Source: Mangrovibacter yixingensis
GTDB taxonomy: Bacteria; Pseudomonadota; Gammaproteobacteria; Enterobacterales; Enterobacteriaceae
NCBI RefSeq assembly: GCF_020523985.1
Contig: NZ_JAIVKM010000001.1
Span: forward strand, 248,001 to 312,000
DNA: 64,000 nt
Reading direction: 5' to 3'
Under the pieces are notes generated by a model. It was not told where the DNA came from. It searched no databases and saw only the letters and a program-made list of their open reading frames with translations. Of the stretch, positions 47,742-58,148 are shown piece after piece (position 1 is the first letter of the stretch; each line of letters starts with the position of its first letter). Position numbers and translations under genes: made by a program.

Positions 47742-49571
47742 ATGTTAACAGCCTGGCACTTGCCAGTTACGCCGTTTGTCACGGTTCATGATAACCATTT
47801 GGTTGTGACCTTGTGGCTGGCTGGTAATGATTTACCGCAGCGTGTTGTTATCCGTTATGAAGAAGATAACGAAGAGCTGATGATGCCGATGAAGCGTCAA
47901 AGTGCGGCGCCTGCCAAGGGCGTAGTGGCCTGGCGCGGGCGAATCAGCCTTTCTCAGGGGCAGCCACGCCGCCGCTACAGCTTTAAACTGTTATGGGCCG
48001 ACCGCCAGCAATGGTTTTCGCCATGGGGGATGGGCGCTTTCCCACCGCCGCGGCTGGAAACTTTTGCATTTGATTACCCGGATACCGGGCCCGGTTGGGT
48101 CGCAGATCAGGTATTTTATCAAATATTTCCTGACCGTTTTGCCCGCGGCCGCCAGCGTAAGCCTGAGGCTGACCGTACTTACTGGCACCATTCTGCCGGG
48201 ACTGAAACCCGGCATAAGGCCTGGCATGAACCGCTTACGCACGAAGCCGGGGGGTCAACATTTTATGGTGGGGATTTGGATGGTATCACTGAAAAACTAC
48301 CTTATCTGCAAAAGCTTGGGGTAACCGCGCTGTACCTTAACCCGGTGTTCACTGCCCCCAGCGTGCATAAATACGATACCCAAAATTACCGCGAGGTGGA
48401 TACGGCATTCGGCGGCAATGATGCTTTACTGCGTTTACGGCAACAAACCAGAAATAAGGGAATGCGCCTGATTCTGGATGGTGTCTTTAACCACACTGGA
48501 GATACACACCCCTGGTTTGACCGTTACCAACAGCATTCACAAGGTGCCTGCCACAATGCGGATTCACCCTGGCGTGAGTGGTACCACTTTGATGAATCAG
48601 GCCAGGCACTGAACTGGCTGGGCTACAGCAGCCTGCCCAAGCTTGACTACCGCAGTGCTGGTGTCGTGGATGAAATCTACCAAGGCGAAAACAGTGTGGT
48701 GCGCCATTGGCTGCAACCCCCATGGAATATGGATGGCTGGCGGCTGGATGTGGTGCAAATGTTGGGTGAAGCTGGGGGGGCTAAAAATAACCAGCAACAT
48801 ATTACGGGTATAACCAAAGCTTCTTGTGAAGCAAACCCGGAAGCTTTTGTGTTTGGTGAACACTTCGGTGATGCCCGTCAGTGGTTGCAGAATGATGCCG
48901 AGCACAGCGCAATGAACTACCGTGGGTTTAGCTTCCCGGTTTGGGGGTTTCTTGCTAACACCGACATTTCTTACGACCCTAATCATATTGATGCCGAAAC
49001 TTGCGCGGCCTGGCTGGAAGATTACCGGGCTGGCTTATCTCATCAGCAACAGTTACGTATGTTTAACCAACTCGACAGCCACGACACAGCGCGGTTTAAA
49101 ACGTTGCTGGGGAAAGATGTTGCCCGCCTGTCGCTGGCTGTTGTCTGGCTATTTTGCTGGCCAGGTGTGCCTTGTATTTATTATGGCGATGAAGTGGGGC
49201 TTGATGGCAGCAACGACCCTATGTGCCGTAAACCCTTCCCATGGGATGAGTCACAACAAGACCTGGCGTTGTTAAGCCTGTACCAGCGTATTGCAGCGAT
49301 ACGTCGAAAAAGTAAGGCCCTGCGCCATGGTGGTTGCCAGGTGATTTTTGCCGAGGGGGATGTATTGGTCTTTGTTCGCGTTTGGCAAAAAGAGCGGATT
49401 CTGGTTGCTTTTAACCGTGGGCAGAAAACCACGTGCACGCTGCCTTTCTCTGCTCTGCTGGCAGATAAAACCTGGCAATGTCTTGAAGGCAGCGGTGCCA
49501 TCAGCGGTGCCATCAATGAGATGACATTGGTATTGCCTGGCGTGTCAGCGACGGTCTGGCAGGGGAAATAA
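47742..49571 (+). CDS. malZ: Maltodextrin glucosidase MalZ
   Basis: The 609-residue GH13 enzyme (E. coli 605) releases glucose from the reducing end of maltodextrins in the cytoplasm. It has an N-terminal module ([12 protein letters not shown]), then [13 protein letters not shown], the catalytic nucleophile in [12 protein letters not shown], acid/base in [10 protein letters not shown] and [14 protein letters not shown] 47742 follows GGGGAGAG; an in-frame extension to 47703 is not family-like. A 12-bp direct repeat (AGCGGTGCCATC) near 49491 inserts GAI twice. Confidence 0.95.
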   Translation: MLTAWHLPVTPFVTVHDNHLVVTLWLAGNDLPQRVVIRYEEDNEELMMPMKRQSAAPAKGVVAWRGRISLSQGQPRRRYSFKLLWADRQQWFSPWGMGAFPPPRLETFAFDYPDTGPGWVADQVFYQIFPDRFARGRQRKPEADRTYWHHSAGTETRHKAWHEPLTHEAGGSTFYGGDLDGITEKLPYLQKLGVTALYLNPVFTAPSVHKYDTQNYREVDTAFGGNDALLRLRQQTRNKGMRLILDGVFNHTGDTHPWFDRYQQHSQGACHNADSPWREWYHFDESGQALNWLGYSSLPKLDYRSAGVVDEIYQGENSVVRHWLQPPWNMDGWRLDVVQMLGEAGGAKNNQQHITGITKASCEANPEAFVFGEHFGDARQWLQNDAEHSAMNYRGFSFPVWGFLANTDISYDPNHIDAETCAAWLEDYRAGLSHQQQLRMFNQLDSHDTARFKTLLGKDVARLSLAVVWLFCWPGVPCIYYGDEVGLDGSNDPMCRKPFPWDESQQDLALLSLYQRIAAIRRKSKALRHGGCQVIFAEGDVLVFVRVWQKERILVAFNRGQKTTCTLPFSALLADKTWQCLEGSGAISGAINEMTLVLPGVSATVWQGK

Positions 49572-49614
49572 GTGACTGACACCCAGCTTATCCAACCGGG
49601 TGGTCAGTGGCAGG

Positions 49615-50505
49615 TTATGCTGTGGGTGGCTGTGTTGTTTCACAGGCGGAACGTAATACGCTCAACGCTTTTAAAGCCCGGCGGGACAACGGCCATTCGG
49701 CCCGGTAGATTAGCCATAATGGGTTAACCACTTCCGGGCCCAGTTCCAGCGCCTGGATAGCCTCCTGGCGCGCAAATGCCATGCGGGCAAAGCGGGGTAA
49801 TACAGTAAAGCCCAGCCCACGGGCGACCGGCTCAAGTATCAGGCCTATTTGGTTAATAAAACCTTTCTCTGGCAGGTTTATCACACCCGGGTTGCCTGGA
49901 AACCAGCGGCTGAGTAAACGCGTTGCCATTACAACCCCATCTGGGTGGTTTATAAAACCAAGGTTTTCAAGCGACTGCCAGGTTTGCACACTGACTCCAG
50001 CCGGGACAATTAACTCCAGGTGTTCGTTAGCGAAGAACTCGTTATTCAGGCTGGGGTTGTCTGGTTTTAACGGCACAATCCCCAGTTCGAAATGATTATT
50101 CAGCACAGCATCCACCACTTCTTTATCCGGCGCAAAGCGGTAGCGTACTGTCAATGCAGGACATTGCTGCTGTAAGTTCAGTAATAACGGATACAGTGAT
50201 AACCCAATACTACCGGGGCTTATCACACTGATTTCACCCTGGTCATCATTCCGGGCCGCCAGGCTGGAATTAAGGCGTTTTTCCGCACCACAAACTTCAT
50301 CGTAAAAACGCAGCAGCACTTCGCCTGCAGGCGTCAATTCAACATGCCGGGGGTGGCGAATAATCAGTTGCCCATACTCTGTTTCCAGATGTTTAACATG
50401 CTGGCTGACCGCCGACTGGGTCAGTAACAAACTGTCCGCCGCCCGAGTAAAGTTTCCCTCTTTAGCCAGTGCGGCAAATGAGCGTAACCATTGTGGATTA
50501 ACCAT
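49615..50505 (-). CDS. LysR-family transcriptional regulator
   Basis: The 296-residue protein has the LysR helix-turn-helix (FAALAKEGNFTRAADSLLLT, SAVSQHVKHLE at residues 10-43) and a C-terminal effector domain (ISVISPGSIGLSLYPLLLNLQ). It is divergent from the VOC-MDR-OYE operon across 92 nt and probably controls it. It converges with malZ. It differs from the LysR protein at 5957. Confidence 0.88.
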   Translation of the reverse strand: MVNPQWLRSFAALAKEGNFTRAADSLLLTQSAVSQHVKHLETEYGQLIIRHPRHVELTPAGEVLLRFYDEVCGAEKRLNSSLAARNDDQGEISVISPGSIGLSLYPLLLNLQQQCPALTVRYRFAPDKEVVDAVLNNHFELGIVPLKPDNPSLNNEFFANEHLELIVPAGVSVQTWQSLENLGFINHPDGVVMATRLLSRWFPGNPGVINLPEKGFINQIGLILEPVARGLGFTVLPRFARMAFARQEAIQALELGPEVVNPLWLIYRAEWPLSRRALKALSVLRSACETTQPPTA

Positions 50506-50597
50506 TACGAATTATTATAGAAACCATTAGTTGTGGATGGTTCTTATTATAGCTTTGTGGGCGTAGGCTTGTGGAATACAAATCAAGGAGTCTTAAC

Positions 50598-51104
50598 ATG
50601 AGTCAAACTTATCCCCGCGCTTTCTCACATATCGGGTTGTCTGTAACTGACCTGGACGCAGCCGTGAAGTTTTACACTGAAGTGATGGGTTGGTATTTGA
50701 TTATGCCACCCACCACTATCACTGAAGACGATAGCGCCATTGGTGTAATGTGCAGTGATGTATTTGGTGCAGGCTGGTCTTCTTTTCGCATCGCTCACCT
50801 TTCTACTGGCGACCGGGTTGGTGTTGAAATCTTTGAGTTCAAGGCTGCGGAAAAACCGGAAAATAACTTTGAATACTGGAAAACCGGGGTATTCCATTTC
50901 TGTATCCAGGACCCGGATGTAGAAGGCCTGGCCGCTAAAATCGTTGCTGCTGGCGGTAAACAGCGTATGCCAGTGCGTGAATATTACCCAGGCGAGAAAC
51001 CATATCGTATGGTGTATATGGAAGATCCCTTCGGCAATATTATCGAAATTTACAGCCACAGCTATGAATTGACCTATTCAGCCGGGGCTTACCAGAGTAA
51101 GTAA
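50598..51104 (+). CDS. VOC-superfamily (glyoxalase/bleomycin resistance-like) protein
   Basis: The 168-residue protein starts HIGLSVTDLDAAVKFYTEVMGW, has VFHFCIQDPDVEGLAAKIVAAGG and MVYMEDPFGNIIEIYSHSYE, the two beta-alpha-beta-beta-beta units with metal ligands (His, Glu) of the vicinal oxygen chelate fold. It may be a lyase acting on small aldehydes or an oxygenase; the substrate is unknown. ATG 50598 follows AAGGAG. First gene of a three-gene plus-strand operon. Confidence 0.86.
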   Translation: MSQTYPRAFSHIGLSVTDLDAAVKFYTEVMGWYLIMPPTTITEDDSAIGVMCSDVFGAGWSSFRIAHLSTGDRVGVEIFEFKAAEKPENNFEYWKTGVFHFCIQDPDVEGLAAKIVAAGGKQRMPVREYYPGEKPYRMVYMEDPFGNIIEIYSHSYELTYSAGAYQSK

Positions 51105-51118
51105 CAGGACAATTAATA

Positions 51119-52114
51119 ATGGGTGAAATGCAACAAGGATTGCCAGCACAGTATCAGGCATGGGTATGGCGTGAAGGCCATGATGTCGAATCGTTAACTC
51201 AGGTGAGCCTGGCTGTATCCCCTCTGGCTGATGATGAAGTATTGGTGGCGAATAAAGTAATTGGCCTCAATCCCGTTGACTGGAAGGTACTGGGCCATCT
51301 CCCCTGGGAACCCGGCCATGTCCCTGGGGTGGATGGTGCTGGTATTGTTGTTGCCGCAGGTAAACAAGTGTCACCGGCATGGGTTGGTAAGCGTGTGGTA
51401 TGGCACCAGAGCTTGTTGCGCCATGGCAGTTATGCCCAGTTTACGCCGGTACAAAGCCGGGCATTAATGGCGATACCGGATAATTTGTCCTTCGAGACTG
51501 CTGCCAGTTTTCCTTGCCCGGGGCTGACCGCCTGGCAGGCTGTTAGCAAATTACCTTTGCAGGCAGGGCAACACTTGTTAATTGGTGGTGCCGGGGGGGC
51601 TGTAGGGCAATATTTGGTTCAACTGGCGGTGCGTGCCGGGTGGCGTGTTACAGCACTGGCGCATCCCCGTCATCATGAGCGCCTGTCCGATTTAGGGGCG
51701 CTGCGTTGTTTCCCTAACTTGCGTGGTGAAGAGGCGATATTACCGGCTTGGTTGTCCCGCCAGTTTCATGGTGTTATTGATGCTGTTAGTGAACAGCATG
51801 CAGCAAAACTGGTGCCGGCATTACGTGCTAACGGCCATATTCTTTGCATCCAGGGGCGTTTGCCTGGCTGGCCACTGCCTGCTTTCGGTATGGCGATATC
51901 TATGCACGAAGTGGCATTAGGAGCATTGCATACCTGGGGCGATGACGACGACTGGCAAGCGTTAACTTCTGCCGGGGAAGCTATGTTGTCTGACTTGTCA
52001 CAAGGCCGCCTGCGGGCTGAAGAGACAGTTATTCGCCCATTTGGTGAGTTACCTGATTTGCTCGGTGCCCTCAAAGCACGGGCATTCTCGGGTAAACCGC
52101 TGGTGCGAGTGTGA
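51119..52114 (+). CDS. Medium-chain reductase, quinone oxidoreductase/zinc-type alcohol dehydrogenase-like
   Basis: The 331-residue MDR protein has GLNPVDWKVLG, a GroES-like domain (HVPGVDGAGIVVAAG), a nucleotide-binding HLLIGGAGGAVGQYLVQLAVRAGWRV (residues 140-166) and lacks the structural zinc cysteine loop, so it is probably a zinc-free NADPH-dependent enone/quinone reductase. It follows the VOC gene by 14 nt with AGGA upstream. Substrate unknown. Confidence 0.85.
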   Translation: MGEMQQGLPAQYQAWVWREGHDVESLTQVSLAVSPLADDEVLVANKVIGLNPVDWKVLGHLPWEPGHVPGVDGAGIVVAAGKQVSPAWVGKRVVWHQSLLRHGSYAQFTPVQSRALMAIPDNLSFETAASFPCPGLTAWQAVSKLPLQAGQHLLIGGAGGAVGQYLVQLAVRAGWRVTALAHPRHHERLSDLGALRCFPNLRGEEAILPAWLSRQFHGVIDAVSEQHAAKLVPALRANGHILCIQGRLPGWPLPAFGMAISMHEVALGALHTWGDDDDWQALTSAGEAMLSDLSQGRLRAEETVIRPFGELPDLLGALKARAFSGKPLVRV

Positions 52115-52190
52115 AGTGATTAAAGTGACTGCTGACAGGTATCTGCCAGGAACAGATTGTGAATGGTTCTGAAATAACTAAGGTAGAGAT

Positions 52191-53309
52191 ATGACTGCGT
52201 TATTTAGTGAGTTCAAACTTAAAGATGTGGTGTTGCGTAACCGTATTGCAATACCACCCATGTGCCAGTACAGCGCGCAGAATGGTTACACAACTGAGTG
52301 GCATGAAAGCCATTATGCCGGAATGGCGCGTGGTGGTGCTGGCCTGGTTATTGTTGAGGCTACAGCGGTTTCACCGGAAGGGCGCATCACTCCAGGTTGT
52401 ACCGGCTTATGGGAAGACGGGCAAATCACCGGTATGGCGAATATAGCCAAGGCAATTAAAGCGGCAGGTGCCGTACCGGGAATTCAGATTGGCCATGCAG
52501 GGCGTAAAGCCAGTGCGCGTCGCCCTTGGGAAGGCGATGACCATATTCCAGATGGCGAGAAAGACGCCTGGCAGACACTGGCGCCTTCAGCCATCGCTTT
52601 CGGCGCTAATTTGCCGAAAGTACCGAAAGCAATGAGCATTGACGATATCCAGCGTGTTAAAGCGGATTTCGTTGCAGCGGCTAAACGGGCTTTGGCCGCA
52701 GGGTTTGAATGGCTTGAGCTGCATTTCGCCCATGGGTACCTGGCGCAAAGCTTTTTCTCTCCAGTAGCAAACCAGCGAACTGACCAGTATGGTGGCAGCG
52801 CCGAAAACCGTGGCCGTTTTCTACTTGAAACGTTGGCGGCAGTACGCGAAGTATGGCCAGAAAACTTACCACTGACAGCCCGCTTCGGGGTGGTTGAATT
52901 TGACGGCCATGATGAGCAGCACCTGGCCGAATCTATAGCACTGGTGAAGGGTTTCAAATCTGCCGGGCTGGATATGCTGAATGTTTCAATGGGCTTTTCT
53001 ACTACGGCAGGTAATGTCCCCTGGGGGCCAGCATTTATGGTGCCGGTGGCGGAAAAAGTTGGGCGGAAAACGGGCTTACCGGTTGCGACTGGCTGGTGCC
53101 TTGATGACGCCAAAACTGTGGAAACGGTACTCCTGGATGGGAAAATTGACCTTGCTATGATTGGCCGTGCGCACCTGGCAAATCCGCATTACCCGGTACA
53201 AATGGCGAGTGAACTGGGCATTGAAAAACCTGCTCAGTTCGTGCTGCCGGTGCAATATGGCTACTGGCTGTCACGTTATGCAGGCCCGGGTAAAGGTTCA
53301 GCGCAATAA
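52191..53309 (+). CDS. NADH:flavin oxidoreductase, Old Yellow Enzyme family (YqjM/XenA class)
   Basis: The 372-residue FMN enzyme has the YqjM-class features RIAIPPMCQYSAQNGYTTEWH (Cys near residue 25), QIGHAGRKASARRPWEG with the His pair, FEWLELHFAHGYLAQSF and NQRTDQYGGSAENRGRFLLE. Such enzymes reduce alpha,beta-unsaturated carbonyls, nitro esters and N-ethylmaleimide. It lies 76 nt after the MDR gene; with the VOC protein the operon looks like detoxification of reactive electrophiles. Confidence 0.9.
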   Translation: MTALFSEFKLKDVVLRNRIAIPPMCQYSAQNGYTTEWHESHYAGMARGGAGLVIVEATAVSPEGRITPGCTGLWEDGQITGMANIAKAIKAAGAVPGIQIGHAGRKASARRPWEGDDHIPDGEKDAWQTLAPSAIAFGANLPKVPKAMSIDDIQRVKADFVAAAKRALAAGFEWLELHFAHGYLAQSFFSPVANQRTDQYGGSAENRGRFLLETLAAVREVWPENLPLTARFGVVEFDGHDEQHLAESIALVKGFKSAGLDMLNVSMGFSTTAGNVPWGPAFMVPVAEKVGRKTGLPVATGWCLDDAKTVETVLLDGKIDLAMIGRAHLANPHYPVQMASELGIEKPAQFVLPVQYGYWLSRYAGPGKGSAQ

Positions 53310-53366
53310 CATCCGGGCTACCAGAGAAGCGAATTGTTATACGGGTTCTCAGGCCCGGTAACTCAG

Positions 53367-53388
53367 GCACGTGGATGAATCCGCGTGC
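53367..53388. terminator. Hairpin between OYE gene and yajL
   Basis: GCACGTGGAT (53367-53376) pairs with ATCCGCGTGC (53379-53388) with one G-T pair. It lies between convergent gene ends and may stop both. Confidence 0.5.
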
Positions 53389-53396
53389 TTCAGACA

Positions 53397-53987
53397 TCAA
53401 TTTTGGTAGTTATAAATCCCGGCAGCAAGAACCAGTTGGCTGGCGACTTCACGGGCTTTATCAGAACCTTGTAATAGATCGATAATCTTCAAGGCAAAAT
53501 CCATTGCCGTACCCGGCCCCTGGCTGGTCAGCAAATTTACACGGGGATCCCATACCACTCGCTTTTCCTGCCATTGCTCTTCGGGGATCCGGTCTTTCAG
53601 GCCAGGGAAACCCGTCATGTTCGCTACAGGGAAGATGCCATGAGGAACAAGTACCGTGCCTGCGGCAGCGCAAATGGCTGCCACAATACGCCCAGAGAGG
53701 TGAAACTGGCGTACGGTTTCAACCAGTAACGGGCTGTCGCGAAAACACTCTGCACCGGCGAGGCCTCCCGGTAGGACGATAACATCGTAGGGGTTATCGG
53801 CTACTGCCACCAATGGTGCATCGGCCAGCAGTTTTACACCTCGGGAACAGGGGATGACTAAATCACCATCGCTGGCGACACTCGCGGTTGTAACTGAAAT
53901 TCCACCGCGAACCAGCAGGTCTATAGTTGTTACCGCTTCGGTTTCTTCAGTTCCAGGAGCCAGGCATATCAGTGCCGAAGCGCTCAT
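53397..53987 (-). CDS. yajL: YajL (DJ-1 family protein deglycase/chaperone)
   Basis: The 196-residue protein is the full E. coli YajL length. It has [22 protein letters not shown] at the N-terminus, [18 protein letters not shown] and the nucleophile elbow [15 protein letters not shown]. It belongs to the DJ-1/ThiJ clade reported to protect against oxidative and glyoxal damage. Its start overlaps the panE 3' end by 41 nt, as in E. coli. Confidence 0.95.
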   Translation of the reverse strand: MSASALICLAPGTEETEAVTTIDLLVRGGISVTTASVASDGDLVIPCSRGVKLLADAPLVAVADNPYDVIVLPGGLAGAECFRDSPLLVETVRQFHLSGRIVAAICAAAGTVLVPHGIFPVANMTGFPGLKDRIPEEQWQEKRVVWDPRVNLLTSQGPGTAMDFALKIIDLLQGSDKAREVASQLVLAAGIYNYQN

Positions 53988-54861
53988 AATCGTTCTCCTT
54001 ACGTTTTATTTGTTCGTAGAGGTGGCTATTTTGGGGCAGTGAAAGGCCATGGGCTCGCCCACGTTGCAGCAGGTAACCAGTAATATAATCAATTTCTGTA
54101 TGGCGTTGAATGCGAACATCCTGCAGCATGGATGATGTGTTTTCGGCTGTATTATCAATAACCTGATTTACATAACTCACCAGGTTTTCCAGCGAAATAT
54201 GAAACCCTTCGCGTTCCATCACCAGCGCCACTTCGCTACAAATAGCATTAATATGGTCGGGGAAAGCTTTGAGGCCACCATTCGGGCAATCATACAGTGC
54301 TGTAAGTGGGTTAATAACGCAGTTTACCGTGAGCTTTCGCCAGCAGGCAGCGCGAATTGCATCATGCCAGGCGACATCGGGCAAAACAGTTTGCAGGATA
54401 TCCGCCATTTCACTGTACGCTTCTCCTTGTTTGTTGCCGGGGCCAATATGTGTAGTACCACTGGCAACATGAATAATCTGGTTACCTTCCCGGCGGGCTG
54501 CGTGAGTGGTGACGCCCATCAATAACGGGTGAGTTAACTGCCTTAATTCTTCCAGTGTGCCCATACCATTATGGATGAGCAGTATCGGGCAGGATGGTGG
54601 TAAATGCGGTGCCAGGCTTTTGACCGCGTTGGAGACTTGCCATGCCTTGAGCGTCACCAACAGGAGATCGCACTGAGCAAGTTGAGTTAGCGAGTTGGCC
54701 TGAACACGTTGCTGTACCTTGCTGCCATCCAGGTTTACAAGGTTGAATACGAAGGTGTCTTGGGGCACGCGCAACCAACCCTGAACCTGATGCCCCTGGG
54801 ATAATAAAGCCGCCAGCCAAATCTGACCTAACGCGCCACAACCCAGTACAGTAATGTTCAT
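53947..54861 (-). CDS. panE: 2-dehydropantoate 2-reductase
   Basis: The 304-residue enzyme (E. coli 303) reduces ketopantoate to pantoate for pantothenate/CoA synthesis. It has the NADPH-binding [29 protein letters not shown], the catalytic lysine region [17 protein letters not shown] and [22 protein letters not shown]. The 41-nt overlap with yajL suggests coupled translation. Confidence 0.96.
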   Translation of the reverse strand: MNITVLGCGALGQIWLAALLSQGHQVQGWLRVPQDTFVFNLVNLDGSKVQQRVQANSLTQLAQCDLLLVTLKAWQVSNAVKSLAPHLPPSCPILLIHNGMGTLEELRQLTHPLLMGVTTHAARREGNQIIHVASGTTHIGPGNKQGEAYSEMADILQTVLPDVAWHDAIRAACWRKLTVNCVINPLTALYDCPNGGLKAFPDHINAICSEVALVMEREGFHISLENLVSYVNQVIDNTAENTSSMLQDVRIQRHTEIDYITGYLLQRGRAHGLSLPQNSHLYEQIKRKENDYERFGTDMPGSWN

Positions 54862-55167
54862 TTTCCCTCCTGGCAGGTTTTCTCGTCATACATCATGTTG
54901 CCTTTCTGGCCGCATGAACACCGGATCCTGACAGGTTTATCCTGTATCAAGAACAGTTCAACGCACATGATATGATTATATACCTGAAAATGTTCATGTT
55001 GCAGTGAATAGCTATGTCTCACCATCCCCTGTTAGTATGCTTTTGCTGGTAAAAGCGCCTGTCAATGGTCATCACAGGCATTGTCCGGCGGCTTAGTATG
55101 GTTTGCGGGTTGTTTTGTGCGCTTCACTGGGTATCATGCTGGCAACAGAATAAAGGGGAGAAGAATC
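54862..55167. other. Divergent panE/yajQ intergenic region
   Basis: 306 nt containing the divergent promoters of panE and yajQ. I see no additional gene; an in-frame upstream extension of yajQ from 55081 lacks similarity to the family. Confidence 0.45.
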
Positions 55168-55659
55168 ATGCCGTCATTCGATATTGTTTCAGAAGTGGAA
55201 GTTCAGGAAGTACGCAATGCGGTGGAAAACGCCACCCGTGAACTGGCAACGCGCTTTGACTTTCGCAATGTAACAGCCAGTTTTGAGTTCAATGACAAAA
55301 ATAACACCATCAAAGTTGAGAGCGAGTCTGATTTTCAGGTGAGCCAGTTGGTGGATATTCTGCGCGCTAAACTGCTAAAACGTGGTATTGAAGGCAGCTC
55401 ACTGGAAGTACCTGAAACCATCGAGCATAGTGGTAAAACCTGGAGTGTGGAAACCAGCCTGAAACAAGGGATTGATACAGCATTGGCGAAAAAAATCGTT
55501 AAGTTGATTAAAGACAGTAAGCTTAAAGTTCAGGCCCAAATTCAGGGTGAGCAGGTGCGAGTTACCGGAAAATCACGTGATGATTTGCAGTCCGTTATGG
55601 CACTGGTGCGTGGTGGCAACCTTGGCCAGCCATTCCAATTCAACAACTTCCGCGATTGA
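55168..55659 (+). CDS. yajQ: YajQ, nucleotide-binding protein (DUF520)
   Basis: The 163-residue protein equals the E. coli YajQ length: [22 protein letters not shown] (start), [19 protein letters not shown] and the ending [10 protein letters not shown]. It has two RRM-like folds; a homologue in Xanthomonas binds cyclic-di-GMP, while E. coli YajQ function is not settled. ATG 55168 follows AGGGGAG. Confidence 0.96.
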   Translation: MPSFDIVSEVEVQEVRNAVENATRELATRFDFRNVTASFEFNDKNNTIKVESESDFQVSQLVDILRAKLLKRGIEGSSLEVPETIEHSGKTWSVETSLKQGIDTALAKKIVKLIKDSKLKVQAQIQGEQVRVTGKSRDDLQSVMALVRGGNLGQPFQFNNFRD

Positions 55660-55666
55660 TTAGCCC

Positions 55667-55689
55667 GGTGGGCTGTCTGGCAGCCCACC
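55667..55689. terminator. Hairpin between convergent yajQ and yajR
   Basis: GGTGGGCTG (55667-55675) pairs with CAGCCCACC (55681-55689) around 5 nt. No long T-tract, but its position between two stops 45 nt apart suggests a shared terminator. Confidence 0.6.
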
Positions 55690-55704
55690 TGAGTTAGCCT
55701 GGGA

Positions 55705-57069
55705 TCAGGCGCTTTTCACCAGTGCTTCAATTTCCACACGGTTAGTCACTTTGCTGTCAATTTTCACATAGGCACTATGTTCTTCACTGACTATCAGTGC
55801 GTCTTTCACACCTTCTTTTTCCAGCAGGCGCGCTTTCAATACATCGTCATCAATTGCGTAGTCTGGCAGTTCAATTCGCAGGCTACTGACATAAGGTGGT
55901 TCTTTCATGGTGGTGCTGAGTAATAACCACAATACAGCCACTAATGCGCCACCCAGAAAGACGGTTTGTGAATCAAAGTGCCCGTCCAGCCAGCCACCCA
56001 GTGTGCCACCCAGCGCTACGCCCAGGAACTGGCTGGTGGAGTAAACGCCCATCGCAGTGCCTTTATAACCAGCTGGCGACTCTTTACTGATAAGTGAAGG
56101 CAGTATGGCTTCCATCAGGTTAAACGCGAGGAAAAACAGCTGCACACCGATAACCCGTTCCCAGAAACCTTCTCCAGCGCCCCACAGGACGATTTCAGCA
56201 ACAACTAATGTTGCCACGCAACCCACGAAAACACGCTTCATTTTGCGCTTCACTTCAGCGTAAATGATAAACGGCACTACGCCGATAAATGCGATAACCA
56301 TGGTGCCAAGGTAGAGTTTCCAGTGTTGTGATGCAGGGAACCCGACCGACTCCAGCTCACCAGGCAGGGCGACAAACGTGGACATCAGCAAAATATGCAG
56401 GCACATAATACCGGCGTTGAGCTTTAACAGGCTGGGGTTAGCGAGAACCTGTTTAAAACACCCTCGTACCATGCCGGATTCACGGTTCAGAACATGATTT
56501 TTGCTGCCAGGGACAACCAGTAACGTGATTACGATCCCCAGTGTTGCCAACAGGGCAATCATCCAGAACAGGCCATTCAGACCGATATTATGAGTCACGA
56601 TTGGCCCGGCAACCATGGCAATGGCAAAAGTGATACCGAAACTGACACCGATAAACGCCATGGCTTTGGTACGGTTTTGTTCCCGGGTCAGATCGGACAG
56701 TAAAGCCATCACCGCGGCGGCAATAGCACCTGAGCCTTGTAGTGCCCGGCCCAGTATTACGCCCCAAATAGAGTGTGTGGTTGCGGCAATCACGCTGCCG
56801 ATGACAAAGATAACCAGCCCACCAACAATTAACGGCTTGCGGCCAATGCGGTCTGACAGCAGGCCAAAAGGAATTTGAAACACAGCCTGAGCCAGTCCGT
56901 AAATACCAATTGCCAGGCCTATCAGTGCTTCATTGGCACCTTGCAGGGCCATCCCCCATGTTGTCAAAACCGGCAATACCATAAACATGCCCAGCATACG
57001 CAGGGAAAATACTGTACCCAGCCCCCATGTTGCCCGCAATTCAAGCGGTGTCATTTTGTTATCGTTCAT
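55705..57069 (-). CDS. yajR: YajR, MFS transporter with C-terminal ferredoxin-like domain
   Basis: The 454-residue, 12-helix protein (E. coli about 454) has motif A GLLSDRIGRKPLIVGGLV, and after the last helix a soluble HMA-like domain (SLRIELPDYAIDDDVLKARLLEKEGVKDALIVSEEHSAYVKIDS). The E. coli structure is known, the substrate is not. ATG 57069 is the family start; an extension to 57144 is not. Same strand as and downstream of cyoE. Confidence 0.93.
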   Translation of the reverse strand: MNDNKMTPLELRATWGLGTVFSLRMLGMFMVLPVLTTWGMALQGANEALIGLAIGIYGLAQAVFQIPFGLLSDRIGRKPLIVGGLVIFVIGSVIAATTHSIWGVILGRALQGSGAIAAAVMALLSDLTREQNRTKAMAFIGVSFGITFAIAMVAGPIVTHNIGLNGLFWMIALLATLGIVITLLVVPGSKNHVLNRESGMVRGCFKQVLANPSLLKLNAGIMCLHILLMSTFVALPGELESVGFPASQHWKLYLGTMVIAFIGVVPFIIYAEVKRKMKRVFVGCVATLVVAEIVLWGAGEGFWERVIGVQLFFLAFNLMEAILPSLISKESPAGYKGTAMGVYSTSQFLGVALGGTLGGWLDGHFDSQTVFLGGALVAVLWLLLSTTMKEPPYVSSLRIELPDYAIDDDVLKARLLEKEGVKDALIVSEEHSAYVKIDSKVTNRVEIEALVKSA

Positions 57070-57206
57070 TGTTACCTCTGAAGAAAAGCCGGGCATAGTG
57101 TAGAGCGGGGTGTCCGGTGGGGTAAATGCCTGCTTGTTTAGCAAATATTACAAAGATGATCACGTAACGTGCCGTTGATGCTACAAATAATACGAATAAT
57201 ATGAAT

Positions 57207-57233
57207 AAAAAAAGGTGCCAGGGGCACCTTTTG
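57207..57233 (-). terminator. Terminator of the cyo operon
   Basis: AAAGGTGCC and GGCACCTTT form a stem with an AGG loop; on the minus strand a run of T residues follows (57207-57213). It lies 17 nt beyond the cyoE stop. Confidence 0.88.
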
Positions 57234-57249
57234 TGTTGAAGCAGGAAAA

Positions 57250-58137
57250 TTACCAGACGTAGGTCAGCAGGCTGTGTGAGTCCGGAACCATAAAGTCCAC
57301 CGACATCATGACGCTGAGTGAGGTAATTGCGACAATGGAGAACACAAACAGTTTACGCGCCCAGATTTTGTCGTTTTCGGTTTTATAACCGGATAACGCC
57401 ATGCCCAGCCACCACACACTGACTGCCGCAGCCACCACCAGGTATTTATACCCGGCATAACCACCTAAAGAGAGCATTAACGTTGCGACCATAAACGCAA
57501 TGATATACAGAGTAATATGGTTTTTCGCGACGGAAATGCCTTTTACTACAGGCAACACCGGAATGTTTGCTGCCTGGTAATCTTTAAAGCGGAAAATCGC
57601 TATGGCATAAGAGTGTGGCATCTGCCACAGGCTAAAAATAGCCAGCAGGATAAACGCACCCGTGTCAAACTCGTTAGTGACAGCACAGTAACCGATAACT
57701 GGCGGAGCCGCACCAGACAGGCTGCCAATCAAGGTACCGTAAACTGAATGGCGTTTCATATACAGGCTATAAACGCCTACATACACAACGAACCCCATTA
57801 CCGCCAGCCACATAGCCAGCGGGTTAGCGCCAAAGAACAGCATCATGAAGCCAGCAATACCCAGCAAACTGCCGTAAACCAACGCCACTTCCGGAGAAAT
57901 GAGGCCTTTTACCATTACGCGATTTTTGGTGCGCTCCATCTTAGGGTCGATGTCACGGTCAATCACGTTGTTGAACACACAACCAGAGGCTACGACCAGG
58001 CTTACACCCAGCAGCGTAAAGCCGAACAGGGGATAATCAATATTCCCTTTTGCGGCCAGTAAAAAGCCCCCGATCACGGAGATCAAGTTCCCGAAAATAA
58101 TGCCGGGCTTGGTAACTTGCAGGTATTGCTTAATCAT
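57250..58137 (-). CDS. cyoE: Protoheme IX farnesyltransferase (heme O synthase)
   Basis: The 295-residue UbiA-type membrane enzyme (E. coli 296) attaches a farnesyl group to heme B, making heme O for cytochrome bo3. The Asp-rich prenyl-binding motif is [18 protein letters not shown] near residue 57, with a second polar motif near [15 protein letters not shown]. About eight membrane helices. Last gene of cyoABCDE, 11 nt after cyoD. Confidence 0.97.
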   Translation of the reverse strand: MIKQYLQVTKPGIIFGNLISVIGGFLLAAKGNIDYPLFGFTLLGVSLVVASGCVFNNVIDRDIDPKMERTKNRVMVKGLISPEVALVYGSLLGIAGFMMLFFGANPLAMWLAVMGFVVYVGVYSLYMKRHSVYGTLIGSLSGAAPPVIGYCAVTNEFDTGAFILLAIFSLWQMPHSYAIAIFRFKDYQAANIPVLPVVKGISVAKNHITLYIIAFMVATLMLSLGGYAGYKYLVVAAAVSVWWLGMALSGYKTENDKIWARKLFVFSIVAITSLSVMMSVDFMVPDSHSLLTYVW

Positions 58138-58148
58138 TTTCGCCGCTC

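Noticed and set aside
52484-53113. 209-codon minus-strand frame opposite the Old Yellow Enzyme gene
   Set aside because: Shadow of a well-supported coding region.
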